NCBI GenBank assembly: GCA_019449595.1
Contig: JAGRPL010000004.1
Span: 186,001-250,000, forward strand
Source: Rhodoferax sp.
GTDB taxonomy: Bacteria > Pseudomonadota > Gammaproteobacteria > Burkholderiales > Burkholderiaceae_C
Length of the DNA stretch: 64,000 nucleotides
Direction: 5' to 3'
The position numbers and the translations under genes were made by a program. Shown piece after piece: positions 1 to 9,328 of this stretch (positions are counted from its first letter, which is position 1; the number at the start of each line of letters is the position of its first letter). The notes under the pieces are model-generated. The model was not told where the DNA came from. It worked only from the letters and a program-made list of their open reading frames with translations, and made no database searches.

Positions 1-2261
1 ATGACCACGCTGCGCCGCGTGCCGGACATGGCCTGCACGGCCTGCACCAGCGCGATCATGGCGTCCGGGTTGTGGCCGTAGTCGGCAATGACCGTGGCGC
101 CGCGGTACTGGAACAGGTTGAAGCGCCCCTGGGCGTTGTCCGTGTCGTTGGAGAAGCGGGCCAGCCCCTTGCGGATGGTGTCCCACGGCACATCCAGCGC
201 CCACACGGCCGCCACGGCCGCCATGACGTTGTCGACCTGGAAGCCGATGGCGCCGCCCAGTGTCAGCGGCACATCCTTCAGGGCAATGGTCTGCTGGAAA
301 TCGCCCTTGGCAGCCACGATGTGGCCGTCCTCGACGTAGACCACCGCCTGCCCCTGGGCCCGGTGCGTGGCCATGACGGGGTGGTTCTTGTCGGCGGCAA
401 AAAACGTCACGGCGCCGCGGCACTTGCTGGCCATGGCGGCCACGGCGGGGTCGGCGGCATTGAGTACGGCCACGCCCGTGGGCGCCACGTTCTGGACGAT
501 GACGCGCTTGAGCACGGCCAGGTCCTGCACCGTGGTGATGTAGTTCAGGCCCAGGTGGTCGCCGCTGCCCACGTTGGTCACCACGGCCACGTCGCAGCGG
601 TCAAAGGCCAGGCCTTCGCGCAGCACGCCGCCCCGCGCGGTTTCCAGCACGGCGGCGTCCACGTCCGGGTGCAGCAGCACGCTCTTGGCGCTCTTGGGGC
701 CGCTGCAGTCGCCGGTGTCGATGCAGGTGCCGTCCACATAGACGCCGTCGGTGTTGGTCATGCCCACCCGCAGCCCGTTGTAGGTCAGCAGGTGCGAGAT
801 CAGCCGCACGGTGGTGGTCTTGCCGTTGGTTCCGGTGACGGCCACGATGGGAATGCGCCCGTCCTGCCCGTTCTTGAACATGCTGGAAATGATGGCCTCG
901 CCCACGGCCCGGCCCTTGCCGAACGAGGGCGCCAGGTGCATGCGCAGGCCTGGCGCGGCGTTGACTTCCACCACGCCGCCGCCCTGTTCCTCGATCGGGC
1001 GCAGGATGCTGTCGCACACCACGTCCACGCCACAGATGTCCAGCCCCACCATGTGCGCCGCGGCCACGGCGCGCGCGGCCACATCGGGGTGCACGTCGTC
1101 GGTCACGTCGGTGGCCGAGCCGCCGGTGGACAGGTTGGCGTTGTTGCGCAAATTGATGCGCCGGCCCTTGTCGGGAATGTCGTCGGCGGTCACGCCCTGG
1201 GTGGCCAGGCAGGAGCGGGCAATGTCGTCGATGCGGATTTTGGTCAGCGACGTGGAGTGCCCGCTGCCGCGGCGCGGGTCCAGGTTGACCTGGTCCACCA
1301 GCTGTGTGATGGTGTGCACGCCGTCGCCCACCACCGTGGGCGGGTCGCGGCGGGCCGCGGCCACCAGCTTGTTGCCCACCACCAGCAGACGGAAATCGTT
1401 GCCGGGCATGTACCGCTCGACCAGGATGTCGTCGCGGAACTGGGTGGCAATGGCGTAGGCCTTCAGCAGATGTTCCTTGCTGGTGATGTTGACGGTAACG
1501 CCCTTGCCCTGGTTGCCGTCGTTGGGCTTGACCACCACGGGCAGGCCGATTTCGCAGGCGGCTGCCCAGGCGTCCTCGGCATCGCGCACTTCGCGCCCCA
1601 TGGGCACGGGCACGCCGGCGGCGGACAGCAGTTTCTTGGTCAGGTCCTTGTCCTGGGCAATGGCTTCGGAAATGGCACTGGTGGAGTCCATTTCGGCGGC
1701 CTGGATGCGCCGCTGCTTGCTGCCCCAGCCAAAGCGCACCATGCTGCCTTCGGTCATGCGGCTGTAGGGAATGCCGCGGGCCACGGCCGCATCCACAATG
1801 CAGCCGGTGCTTGGGCCCAGGCGCACGTCCTCGTCCAGGTCGCGCAGCTGGGCTAGGGCATCGGCCAGGTCGAACGGGGTGTCATCCCGCGCGGCCAGGC
1901 ACAGTGCCTCTGCCAGTTCCAGCGCCAGCCGGCCCACGGCCTCTTCGCTGTACTCCACCACCACTTGGTACACGTGGGGTTCCACGGTCGCGGTGGTGCA
2001 ACTGAAGGTGACGGGGCAGCCCGCCTGCGCCTGCAGGCCCAGGGCCGCCAGCTCCAGCACATGGGCCATGGAAATGGAGGTGTCGTGGCCGGTGGGCTGG
2101 AAGGGGCCGATTTCCGGGAAACGGGCCCGCAGGCGGGTCTCGAACCCTTCCATGCCGCTGACCAGGCTTTCCTCGGCGCTGCAGGACACGACCGACTGTA
2201 TGGCCGTGTGGTGGCTCCAGAGGTTGGGTCCGCGCAGGGCCCTGATACGGGTGACTTCCAT
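1..2261 (-). CDS. cphA: Cyanophycin synthetase CphA, C-terminus cut by window start
   Basis: Cytoplasmic enzyme that builds cyanophycin (multi-L-arginyl-poly-L-aspartate) by ATP-dependent addition of Asp to the backbone and Arg to the side chain. About 753 residues are visible of a family length near 870-900, so the C-terminal part of the Mur-ligase half lies outside the window. Seen: N-terminal domain beginning MEVTRIRALRGPN, an ATP-grasp region (about 220-470) with VVVKPNDGNQGKGV and VVEVNAAPGL, then the Mur-type P-loop GTNGKTTT at about residue 477. The ATG at 2261 is chosen because it aligns with the start of the neighbouring paralogue. It lies 50 bp downstream of cphA' on the same strand, so the two are probably co-transcribed. 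The paired cphA/cphA' arrangement is known from beta-proteobacteria. Confidence 0.95.
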   Translation of the reverse strand, partial: MEVTRIRALRGPNLWSHHTAIQSVVSCSAEESLVSGMEGFETRLRARFPEIGPFQPTGHDTSISMAHVLELAALGLQAQAGCPVTFSCTTATVEPHVYQVVVEYSEEAVGRLALELAEALCLAARDDTPFDLADALAQLRDLDEDVRLGPSTGCIVDAAVARGIPYSRMTEGSMVRFGWGSKQRRIQAAEMDSTSAISEAIAQDKDLTKKLLSAAGVPVPMGREVRDAEDAWAAACEIGLPVVVKPNDGNQGKGVTVNITSKEHLLKAYAIATQFRDDILVERYMPGNDFRLLVVGNKLVAAARRDPPTVVGDGVHTITQLVDQVNLDPRRGSGHSTSLTKIRIDDIARSCLATQGVTADDIPDKGRRINLRNNANLSTGGSATDVTDDVHPDVAARAVAAAHMVGLDICGVDVVCDSILRPIEEQGGGVVEVNAAPGLRMHLAPSFGKGRAVGEAIISSMFKNGQDGRIPIVAVTGTNGKTTTVRLISHLLTYNGLRVGMTNTDGVYVDGTCIDTGDCSGPKSAKSVLLHPDVDAAVLETARGGVLREGLAFDRCDVAVVTNVGSGDHLGLNYITTVQDLAVLKRVIVQNVAPTGVAVLNAADPAVAAMASKCRGAVTFFAADKNHPVMATHRAQGQAVVYVEDGHIVAAKGDFQQTIALKDVPLTLGGAIGFQVDNVMAAVAAVWALDVPWDTIRKGLARFSNDTDNAQGRFNLFQYRGATVIADYGHNPDAMIALVQAVQAMSGTRRSVV

Positions 2262-2311
2262 GGTGTGTCTCGTGGTGGCGGGTGGGCTGGGGCGTCTACC
2301 CGCGCATGCAA

Positions 2312-4489
2312 TTAATAAGGGGTTTTCTTCGGGCTGGATTCAAACGTGCACAGGCCTGCGCCGATCAGTTCCGGCGAAATGTTCAGGGCCCAGGCGGCGG
2401 CCACGGCCGCCATCACCATTTCGGGCTGGGATGCCTTGGCGGGTTTGAGGCTGGACAGGGGGAAGCGTGCGACCTCTTCGGTGCCCAGGGCCAGCACGAT
2501 GTGCTCGTCGCGCAGGTACACCACACGCTTGCCGCCGGCGCGGTGCGCGGCCATGGTGGGCTGCTCCGGATCCAGGCCGTAGAAAATCACCTCGCCATCG
2601 CACAGCTCGGCCATCTCCACCACCTGGGGATCGGCCGAGTTGAGGACCACGGTGCCGCTGGGCAGTACGACGTCAACCTGGGTGCGCACCACCTTGTAGG
2701 TCTGCTCGGCGTCCAGGATGTCGAAGGCGGCCAGCGACTCCTGCCAGCTGACGTCGGTGACCACGCCCACCGTGCACTTGTCGTAGGCCAGGCCTTCGGC
2801 CAGGATCATCTGGCTGCCGTTCTCGAACACGGCGGCCTGCACCGAGCGGTTGATCAGCAGGCGCTGTCCGGCTTCCCAGTGGGCACAGTCCCGGGCGTCG
2901 ACCTGGCGACCGTCCAGGTACAGTCCCTCGCTGCAGGCCAGGCCCACGTGCTTGCCGCTGATGTGGGCCAGCCAGGCCACCAGCCGGGCGATGCGCGCAG
3001 TTTTTTGCGTGCCGGTGATGCCCACCACGGGAATGCGTCCATCCTTGTCGGTGCCGAACAGGTGTTCCACGACGGCCTTGCCCACCGGACGGCCCTGGCC
3101 CTCGGCCGGCTTGATGTGGGCCAGCAGTCCGGGGCTGGCGTTGACCTCGATGACGGCGCCGCGCTGGCTGGTCATGGGCTTGGTGATGTCTTCCAGCACC
3201 ATGTCCACGCCGGCAATGTCCAGGCCCACCACGCGTGCGGCCAGGGCGGCCGTGGCGGCGACCGACGGGTGCATGCTGTCGGTGACGTCGAACGCCACGT
3301 TGCCATTGCGCTGGATCAGCACCTTCTGGCCTTGCGCGGGAACGGAGTCCGGCGTCAGGCCGACGCGCTCGAGTTCCAGGATGACTTCGGCGCTGTCGCT
3401 GGGGATGACCACGTTGAGGGGGAACTCTTCCCCGGTGCCCCGGCGCGGGTCGGTGTTGATCTGGGCCTGGGCCAGGGCGTCGATGTTGGAGATGCCGTCG
3501 CCGATTACCGACAACTCCTCGCCCCGCGCTGCCGCCACCACGCGCCGGCCCACCACCAGCAGGCGGTGTTCGTTGCCGGGGATGAAGGACTCGACAATGA
3601 CGCTGCTGCCGCCGCCCTTGCGCAAGGCCAGGTGGTAGGCAGCCTCGACGTCGCTTTGCGTCTGCAGGTTCAGGGAGACGCCGCGCCCATGGTTGCCGTC
3701 GTAGGGTTTGAGGACCACGGGCAGGCCGATGTCCTGCGCCGCTTCCCAGGCTTCCTCGACGCTGCGCACCAGCCGGCCTTCGGGCACGGCTACGCCGCAG
3801 GACTGCAGCAGGGACTTGGTGAGGTCCTTGTCGCTGGCGATTTCCTCGGCGATGGCCGACGTCTGGTCGGTCTCGGCGGTCCAGATGCGGCGCTGCTGGA
3901 TGCCGTAGCCCAGCTGCACCAGGTTGCCGCCCGTCAGGCGGATGGACGGAATGCGCCGGTCGGTGGCGGCGTCCACGATGTGCGCGGTGCTGGGCCCCAG
4001 GCACAGGGAGTCGACCTGCTCGCCCAGGTGGCGCACCGTGGCGGCCACGTCAAAGGGGGTGTCGTTGATGGCGGCCATCACCAGGTCGCGGGCAGCCACC
4101 AGCGCCTGGCGGCCAATCTGTTCCTGGCGGGTGCGAAAGGCGATCTTGTAGATCCCGCGCTGCGAGGTTTGCCGGGACTTGCCAAACCCGGTGCGCATGC
4201 CGGCCAGGTTCTGCAGCTCCAGGGTGACGTGCTCGATGATGTGCGCCGGCCAGGTGCCGTCGCGCAGGCGCTGCAGGAAACCGCCGCGCACGCCGGGGCT
4301 GCAGCGGTGCTCGACCAGGCTGGGCAGAAACGCGGTCAGCCGTTCGTAGAAGCCGGGCAGGGTGTTGGAGGGGTGGTCTTCGAGTTCGCCGATGTCTACC
4401 CAGGCCTCGATCACGGGGCGGTAGGTCCAGATATTGGGGCCACGCAGGTGTGTTACCCGGAGAATTTCAATATTTTTCTTGTGCGTCAT
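2312..4489 (-). CDS. cphA': Second cyanophycin synthetase, CphA' type
   Basis: A 725-aa paralogue of the neighbouring CphA, shorter by roughly 150 residues at the C-terminus. The N-terminal domain and ATP-grasp domain look intact (VVLKPYDGNHGRGV, ESFIPGNEHR, VIEVNASPGL). At the place of the Mur-ligase P-loop (about residue 493) it reads GTQKTARI where CphA has GTNGKTTT. The glycine and lysine of the nucleotide loop are therefore not in register, and the Mur half is probably not a working ATP site. By comparison with cyanobacterial CphA2, which uses beta-Asp-Arg dipeptides and one ATP site, this protein may polymerise dipeptides instead of separate amino acids; that is inference. It is the first gene of the leftward pair and diverges from the ABC transporter gene. 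Confidence 0.93.
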   Translation of the reverse strand: MTHKKNIEILRVTHLRGPNIWTYRPVIEAWVDIGELEDHPSNTLPGFYERLTAFLPSLVEHRCSPGVRGGFLQRLRDGTWPAHIIEHVTLELQNLAGMRTGFGKSRQTSQRGIYKIAFRTRQEQIGRQALVAARDLVMAAINDTPFDVAATVRHLGEQVDSLCLGPSTAHIVDAATDRRIPSIRLTGGNLVQLGYGIQQRRIWTAETDQTSAIAEEIASDKDLTKSLLQSCGVAVPEGRLVRSVEEAWEAAQDIGLPVVLKPYDGNHGRGVSLNLQTQSDVEAAYHLALRKGGGSSVIVESFIPGNEHRLLVVGRRVVAAARGEELSVIGDGISNIDALAQAQINTDPRRGTGEEFPLNVVIPSDSAEVILELERVGLTPDSVPAQGQKVLIQRNGNVAFDVTDSMHPSVAATAALAARVVGLDIAGVDMVLEDITKPMTSQRGAVIEVNASPGLLAHIKPAEGQGRPVGKAVVEHLFGTDKDGRIPVVGITGTQKTARIARLVAWLAHISGKHVGLACSEGLYLDGRQVDARDCAHWEAGQRLLINRSVQAAVFENGSQMILAEGLAYDKCTVGVVTDVSWQESLAAFDILDAEQTYKVVRTQVDVVLPSGTVVLNSADPQVVEMAELCDGEVIFYGLDPEQPTMAAHRAGGKRVVYLRDEHIVLALGTEEVARFPLSSLKPAKASQPEMVMAAVAAAWALNISPELIGAGLCTFESSPKKTPY

Positions 4490-4602
4490 GGCTCATTCTG
4501 GCTGGGGCAGTGCACCGATACGCCACTGCCCGCGTTGTGTATTCTCGTTTGCCTTGACTCTGTGGGGCAGAACGCGGGGGCTCCAAACCGGGTATCGTAA
4601 AG

Positions 4603-4618
4603 TATGACACTTGTCATA
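4603..4618. promoter_or_regulatory. 16-bp palindrome, candidate operator of the cyanophycin locus
   Basis: TATGACAC-TTGTCATA: seven bases on each side are perfect inverted copies around a central CT. It lies in the 182-bp control region between divergent cphA' and the ABC transporter gene, 54 bp before the transporter start. A second small hairpin (CGGGC-AA-GCCCG, 4621-4632) follows at once. The shape suits a dimeric repressor or activator; which one is unknown. Confidence 0.45.
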
Positions 4619-4671
4619 AACGGGCAAGCCCGGGTTTCCCATTTAAAAAGTTACAAAAATTCCTGCTCTCA

Positions 4672-6936
4672 ATGACTACTGAAGCCCTTGCAGTCAGCTC
4701 CTTGCCCGGCGACATTTCTGCCCACTGGCGCGCCGAGGTGCAAGCACAGCTCCTTCCACGGGAGAACGTTCTGGCGGCCCTGGAGGTTGACCTGAACACC
4801 CATTTGCATTTCGTCAACGGTTTGCTGGTGGTCACTAACTTGCGCCTGTTCAGCCGGACCGACGGGGAAACCCAGTGGCGGCACTGGGAATACCAGCCCG
4901 GCATGGCCCTGCGCCACCACGACCACGCCGGGGTGGGGCACCTGGATCTGGTGAACCCGCAGGGGCTGCTGGCCACCTGGCGCTTCACGCTGGGGCAGAA
5001 CCTGCAGGCCATCCGGCTGGTGGACCAGTTCCAGGCGCAGTTGCACAGCCACGTGACCGGGGAGCCGGTGGCGCCGGCGCTGCACAACGTCTGCCCCACC
5101 TGCAAGGCCGTGCTGGAGCCCGACCAGGACGAGTGCCCGGTGTGCACCAAGGTGGTCCACACGCCGCCCTCCACCTGGACGCTGTTCCGGCTGTGGCGCT
5201 TTGCCCAGCCCTACCGCGGCCAGCTGCTGCTGGGTTTTGTGCTCATGCTGCTGGGAACGGCGGCCAGCCAGGTGCCCCCCTACCTGACCATTCCCCTGGT
5301 CGACGAAGTGCTGATTCCCTTCCAGAACGGCCAGCACATCGAACCCCGCACCATTGCCTGGTACCTCTCCGGCCTCCTGGGGGCCGGCCTGCTGGCCTGG
5401 GTGCTGAGCTGGGCCAAGACCTATGTGCTGGCGCTGGTGTCCGAGCGCATCGCCGCCGACCTGCGCACCACGACCTATGAGCACCTGCTACGCCTGTCGC
5501 TGGAGTACTTCGGCGGCAAGCGCACCGGCGACCTGCTTTCGCGCGTGGGCAGCGAGAGCGACCGCATTGCGGTCTACCTGTCGCTGCACCTGACCGACTT
5601 TGCCAGCGACGTGATCATGATCGTCATGACCGCCGTGGTGCTGTTCTCCATGAACCCCTGGCTGGCCCTGATCACCCTGGTGCCGCTGCCGTTCATCGGC
5701 TGGATGATCCACTTCGTGCGCTACCGCCTGCAAACCGGCTTCGAGAAGATCGACCGGGTGTGGGGCGAGGTGACCAACGTGCTGGCCGACACCATTCCCG
5801 GCATCCGGGTGGTCAAGGCCTTTGCCCAGGAGCAGCGCGAGGCCCGGCGCTTCCGCGAGGCCAACAAGCACAACCTGCTGGTCAATGACCGCATCAACAA
5901 GATCTGGTCGCTGTTCTCGCCCAGCGTGTCCCTGCTGACGGAAATCGGTCTGCTGGTGGTGTGGGGCTTTGGCATCTGGCAGGTCTCCAAGGGCGACATC
6001 ACGGTGGGTATGCTGCTGGCCGCCATTGCCTACATCGGGCGCTTCTACGGGCGGCTCGACTCCATGAGCCGCATCGTGTCGGTCACGCAGAAATCCGCCT
6101 CGGCCGCCAAGCGCATCTTCGACATCCTGGACCACGTCTCCAGCGTGCCCGAGCCGGCCCAGCCGGTGCACGTGGGCAAGGTGCAGGGGCGCATCGAGGT
6201 GCGCGACGTGGGTTTCCGCTACGGCAACCGCGAGGTCAATCGCGGCATCAGCCTGAACATCGCCCCGGGGGAAATGATTGGCCTGGTGGGCCACAGCGGC
6301 TCGGGCAAGAGCACGCTGGTCAACCTCATCTGCCGTTTCTACGACGTGTCCGAGGGCTCCATCAAGGTCGACGGCGTGGACATCCGTTCCTACGCCATTT
6401 CGGACTACCGCCGGAACATCGGCCTGGTGCTGCAGGAGCCGTTCCTGTTTTTCGGCACCATTGCCGAGAACATAGCCTACGGCAAGCCTGACGCGACCCG
6501 GGACGACATCATTGCCGCGGCGCGCGCGGCGCACGCGCACGAGTTCATCCTGCGTCTGCCGCAGGGCTACGACTCCATGGTGGGCGAGCGCGGCCAGGGC
6601 CTGTCCGGCGGCGAGCGCCAGCGCATCTCCATTGCGCGGGCCCTGCTGATCGATCCGCGCATTCTGATTTTGGACGAGGCCACGTCCTCAGTGGACTCCG
6701 AAACCGAGAAGGAAATCCAGAAGGCGCTGGAGAACCTGGTGCAAGGCCGCACCACCATTGCCATTGCGCACCGCCTCTCCACCCTGCACCGGGCCGACCG
6801 CCTGGTGGTGCTGGACCGCGGCCGGGTGGTGGAAGAGGGCTCGCACGATGCCCTGATGGCCAAGGAAGGCGCTTACTTCGCCCTGTACCAGGCACAGGCC
6901 CGCAATATGGATGTTGATATGGATGCTTCACAATGA
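4672..6936 (+). CDS. Cyanophycin-associated ABC transporter, fused permease and ATPase
   Basis: A 754-aa half-transporter of the ABC exporter type. Seen in order: a soluble N-terminal module (1-135) of unrecognised fold, a zinc-ribbon-like knuckle with CxxC pairs at Cys141/144 and Cys155/158, six predicted membrane helices (about 180-470), then an ATPase with Walker A GHSGSGKST (about 540), signature LSGGERQ (644) and Walker B ILILDEATSS (664). The 140-residue soluble front piece with a zinc knuckle is unusual for this family. The substrate is unknown. From memory, this protein type is found next to cphA genes in beta-proteobacteria and is named after that association. Its stop overlaps the next start (ATGA). 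No good ribosome site precedes the ATG, so the start could shift slightly. Confidence 0.9.
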   Translation: MTTEALAVSSLPGDISAHWRAEVQAQLLPRENVLAALEVDLNTHLHFVNGLLVVTNLRLFSRTDGETQWRHWEYQPGMALRHHDHAGVGHLDLVNPQGLLATWRFTLGQNLQAIRLVDQFQAQLHSHVTGEPVAPALHNVCPTCKAVLEPDQDECPVCTKVVHTPPSTWTLFRLWRFAQPYRGQLLLGFVLMLLGTAASQVPPYLTIPLVDEVLIPFQNGQHIEPRTIAWYLSGLLGAGLLAWVLSWAKTYVLALVSERIAADLRTTTYEHLLRLSLEYFGGKRTGDLLSRVGSESDRIAVYLSLHLTDFASDVIMIVMTAVVLFSMNPWLALITLVPLPFIGWMIHFVRYRLQTGFEKIDRVWGEVTNVLADTIPGIRVVKAFAQEQREARRFREANKHNLLVNDRINKIWSLFSPSVSLLTEIGLLVVWGFGIWQVSKGDITVGMLLAAIAYIGRFYGRLDSMSRIVSVTQKSASAAKRIFDILDHVSSVPEPAQPVHVGKVQGRIEVRDVGFRYGNREVNRGISLNIAPGEMIGLVGHSGSGKSTLVNLICRFYDVSEGSIKVDGVDIRSYAISDYRRNIGLVLQEPFLFFGTIAENIAYGKPDATRDDIIAAARAAHAHEFILRLPQGYDSMVGERGQGLSGGERQRISIARALLIDPRILILDEATSSVDSETEKEIQKALENLVQGRTTIAIAHRLSTLHRADRLVVLDRGRVVEEGSHDALMAKEGAYFALYQAQARNMDVDMDASQ

Positions 6937-7427
6937 GCAGCACGCAAAACTGGGTACTCCTGGGGGAATGGGCATTGCAGCGCGATCCGTTTGGCAAGCT
7001 GGTTTTGACCACGCAGCAGGGGGAGCGCTTTGTTGGCGTGGTGCCCGTGCGCGCGTTTCCCATCCAGTCGCCCGAGGTGGGCATCGCGCTGGTCAGCACG
7101 GACGGCAAGGAAGTGGCGTGGATCGAGCAGCTCGACGCCCTGGCCGAGCCCGCTCAAAGCCTGATCCGCGAGGAGCTGGCCACCCGTGAATTCGTGCCCG
7201 TGATCCAGGCCATTGTGTCGGTGACCAGTTTCTCGACGCCCTGCACCTGGAGCGTGCAGACCGACCGCGGCGCCACCGCGTTTGTGCTGCGGGGCGACGA
7301 GGACATCCGCCGCATTGGCACGGCGGGCAGCCTGCTGGTGGCCGATTCGCACGGCATCCAGTTCCTGATCCGCGACCAGTACGCGCTGGACCCGCAGAGC
7401 AAGAAAATCCTGGACCGCTTCCTGTAG
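6933..7427 (+). CDS. DUF1854 protein of the cyanophycin locus
   Basis: A 164-aa soluble protein without signal peptide or membrane helix, matching DUF1854 proteins known from cyanophycin gene neighbourhoods (recognition from memory, no search). It starts inside the stop codon of the ABC transporter gene, so the two are translationally coupled and probably act together, for example as an accessory subunit. No catalytic motif is evident. The function is not known. Confidence 0.85.
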   Translation: MSSTQNWVLLGEWALQRDPFGKLVLTTQQGERFVGVVPVRAFPIQSPEVGIALVSTDGKEVAWIEQLDALAEPAQSLIREELATREFVPVIQAIVSVTSFSTPCTWSVQTDRGATAFVLRGDEDIRRIGTAGSLLVADSHGIQFLIRDQYALDPQSKKILDRFL

Positions 7428-7429
7428 TC

Positions 7430-7486
7430 TGCTATCAATACCGTAGCTGTCTGCGCAGAGTACGCGGGCGCTGCAACTGCTTTTCT
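7430..7486 (+). repeat. Interspersed 60-bp repeat, copy A
   Basis: Starts TGCTATCAATACCGTAGC (hairpin GCTAT/GTAGC with one G-U pair), followed by CTGCGCAG and GGGCGCTG, ending in TTTT. It begins two bases after the stop codon of the DUF1854 gene and fills most of the gap before the convergent panC gene. It is one of nine copies in this window. Confidence 0.8.
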
Positions 7487-7499
7487 GTCAAAAAAGCAG
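7477..7499. terminator. Possible bidirectional terminator between DUF1854 gene and panC
   Basis: Perfect 8-bp stem CTGCTTTT/AAAAGCAG with a 7-base loop, placed between convergent genes and overlapping the end of repeat copy A. The stem carries its own T and A tracts, so it could act in both directions. It is weaker than a textbook GC-rich terminator. Confidence 0.4.
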
Positions 7500-7510
7500 A
7501 GGGGCGCCGG

Positions 7511-8347
7511 TCAGATTTCCAGGTTGTCGATCAGGCGCGTGGCGCCCAGCCGCGCTGCGGCCAGCACCACCAGCGCATCACCGGCCTGGGGCGGCTGCAG
7601 ATCGGCCTGGCGGCGCACGGCCACGTAGTCGGGGCGCCAGCCGGTCTGGCTGAGGCTTTGCATGGCCTGGGTTTCCAAGCGGGCCAAGGCGGCAGCATCC
7701 ATGCCCGGGTTGGCGCGCACGGCTTCCACGATGCTGCGCAGTGTGGCGCTGAGCTGCACCGCTTGCGCACGTTCGGCCGGGCTCAGGTAGCCGTTGCGCG
7801 AGGACAGGGCCAGGCCGTCCTCGGCGCGCTGGGTCTCGCCGCCGATGATGGTGATGGGCATGGCGAACTGCTTGACCATGTTGCGGATCACCATGAGCTG
7901 CTGGTAGTCCTTCTTGCCAAACAGGGCCGTGCGCGCCTGCGTCAGGGACAGCAGCTTGAGCACCACGGTGCAGACACCGATGAAGAAGCCGGGGCGGAAA
8001 TGCCCCTCCAGGATGTCGCTCAGTTCAGTGGGTGGGTGCACCTTGAAGGTTTGCGGCTGCGGGTACATCTCCGCTTCCTTGGGAGCGAAGACGATGTCGC
8101 AGCCGGCGGCTTCCAGCTGGGCACAGTCCGCGTCCAGGGTGCGCGGGTAGGTGTCGAAGTCTTCGTGCGGCGCGAACTGCAAGCGGTTGACGAAGATGGT
8201 GGATACCGTCACGTCGCCCAGCGGCTTGGCCTGGCGTACCAGCGCCAGGTGGCCGGCGTGCAGGTTGCCCATGGTGGGGACCACGGCGGGGTGGCGGTAG
8301 GCGCTGAGTTCCTCGCGCAGTTCGGCGATGGTGTGGATGATTTTCAT
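7511..8347 (-). CDS. panC: Pantothenate synthetase
   Basis: Joins pantoate and beta-alanine with ATP to give pantothenate, the last step of vitamin B5 synthesis (cytoplasm). The 278-aa length matches the family. The nucleotidyl-transferase HxGH motif is at residues 30-33 (NLHAGHL), followed by FVNRLQFAP, the GKKDYQQL motif and the LSSRNGYLS segment of the active site. The internal ATG at 8347 ([10 protein letters not shown]) is preferred over an upstream in-frame start because it gives the normal N-terminus. It lies seven bases after the panB stop, in one operon with panB. Confidence 0.97.
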   Translation of the reverse strand: MKIIHTIAELREELSAYRHPAVVPTMGNLHAGHLALVRQAKPLGDVTVSTIFVNRLQFAPHEDFDTYPRTLDADCAQLEAAGCDIVFAPKEAEMYPQPQTFKVHPPTELSDILEGHFRPGFFIGVCTVVLKLLSLTQARTALFGKKDYQQLMVIRNMVKQFAMPITIIGGETQRAEDGLALSSRNGYLSPAERAQAVQLSATLRSIVEAVRANPGMDAAALARLETQAMQSLSQTGWRPDYVAVRRQADLQPPQAGDALVVLAAARLGATRLIDNLEI

Positions 8348-8354
8348 GGGCAGG

Positions 8355-9251
8355 TCACCAGGCGTGGATGGCGTCTTCGGGGAAGCTGCCGTTCTTGACG
8401 GCGGCGACGTAGGCTTCAAAGGCGCCGCGGATGCTGGTGGCGCCGTCCATGAAGTTGCGCACGAACTTGGGATTCTTGCCCAGGTTCAGGCCCAGCATGT
8501 CGTGCATCACCAGCACCTGGCCGGCCGTGTCCTTGCCGGCGCCAATGCCGATGGTGGCGCAGTGCGTCAGCTCGGTGGTCAGCTCGGCCGACAGCGGCGC
8601 GGGTACCATTTCCAGTACCAGCATGGTGGCGCCGGCATCCTGCAGCTCGTGGGCATGGCGCTTGAGCACTTCGGCGCTGGCCTGCGAGCGGCCCTGCACC
8701 CGGTAGCCGCCCAGGGAGTGCACGGTCTGCGGCGTCAGCCCCAGGTGGGCGCACACGGGGATGCCGCGCTCCACCAGGAAGTGCACGATCTCGGTGGTCC
8801 AGCCACCGCCTTCCAACTTGACCATGTGGGCGCCAGCCTGCATCAGTACACCGGCACTGCGGATGGCCTGTTCCTTGGACTCCTGGTAGCTGCCAAACGG
8901 CAGGTCGCCGATCAGCCAGGCCGTGCCCTGGGCGCGGCGCAGGCCGCGGGCCACGATCTCGGTGTGGTAGCGCATGTCGTCCAGCGTCACGCCCACGGTG
9001 GTGTGCAGACCCTGGCTGACCATGCCCAGGGAGTCGCCGACCAGGATGCTGTCCATGCCGGCGGCGTCGGCCACGGCGGCGAAGGTGGCGTCGTAGGCCG
9101 TGATCATGGCGATCTTCTCGCCGCGGGCACGCATCTCGGCGATGCGCGGCAGGCTGATGGGCTTGCGGCTGGGCATGGGCGAGGCCGGGGGCAGGGTGCC
9201 ATAGGGGGTGGCATGCTGGGCCGCGGTGTTGCTGTCGCTGGGCTGTGTCAT
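8355..9251 (-). CDS. panB: 3-methyl-2-oxobutanoate hydroxymethyltransferase
   Basis: Makes ketopantoate from alpha-ketoisovalerate and methylene-tetrahydrofolate, the first committed step to pantothenate. 298 aa from the ATG at 9251, which has a GGAG ribosome site eight bases upstream; a longer in-frame start at 9332 lacks this. Seen: [25 protein letters not shown] and VKLEGGG metal and substrate motifs, and [14 protein letters not shown] near the C-terminus. The first ~45 residues are a poorly conserved Ser/Pro/Ala-rich tail. It is followed at once by panC. Confidence 0.97.
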   Translation of the reverse strand: MTQPSDSNTAAQHATPYGTLPPASPMPSRKPISLPRIAEMRARGEKIAMITAYDATFAAVADAAGMDSILVGDSLGMVSQGLHTTVGVTLDDMRYHTEIVARGLRRAQGTAWLIGDLPFGSYQESKEQAIRSAGVLMQAGAHMVKLEGGGWTTEIVHFLVERGIPVCAHLGLTPQTVHSLGGYRVQGRSQASAEVLKRHAHELQDAGATMLVLEMVPAPLSAELTTELTHCATIGIGAGKDTAGQVLVMHDMLGLNLGKNPKFVRNFMDGATSIRGAFEAYVAAVKNGSFPEDAIHAW

Positions 9252-9328
9252 GGTGTTACTCCAAGGGGCAGGTGTGGGCGATGCCGGGGCGAATGTAGCG
9301 CATTCCCGGCAGGCGGTGTTGCCGTGGT

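Noticed and set aside
72..1856. A 594-codon open frame on the plus strand
   Set aside because: Antisense to cphA; the minus frame carries GTNGKTTT and ATP-grasp motifs.
2282..4600. A 772-codon open frame on the plus strand
   Set aside because: Antisense shadow of cphA'; low-complexity His/Gly/Asp-rich translation.
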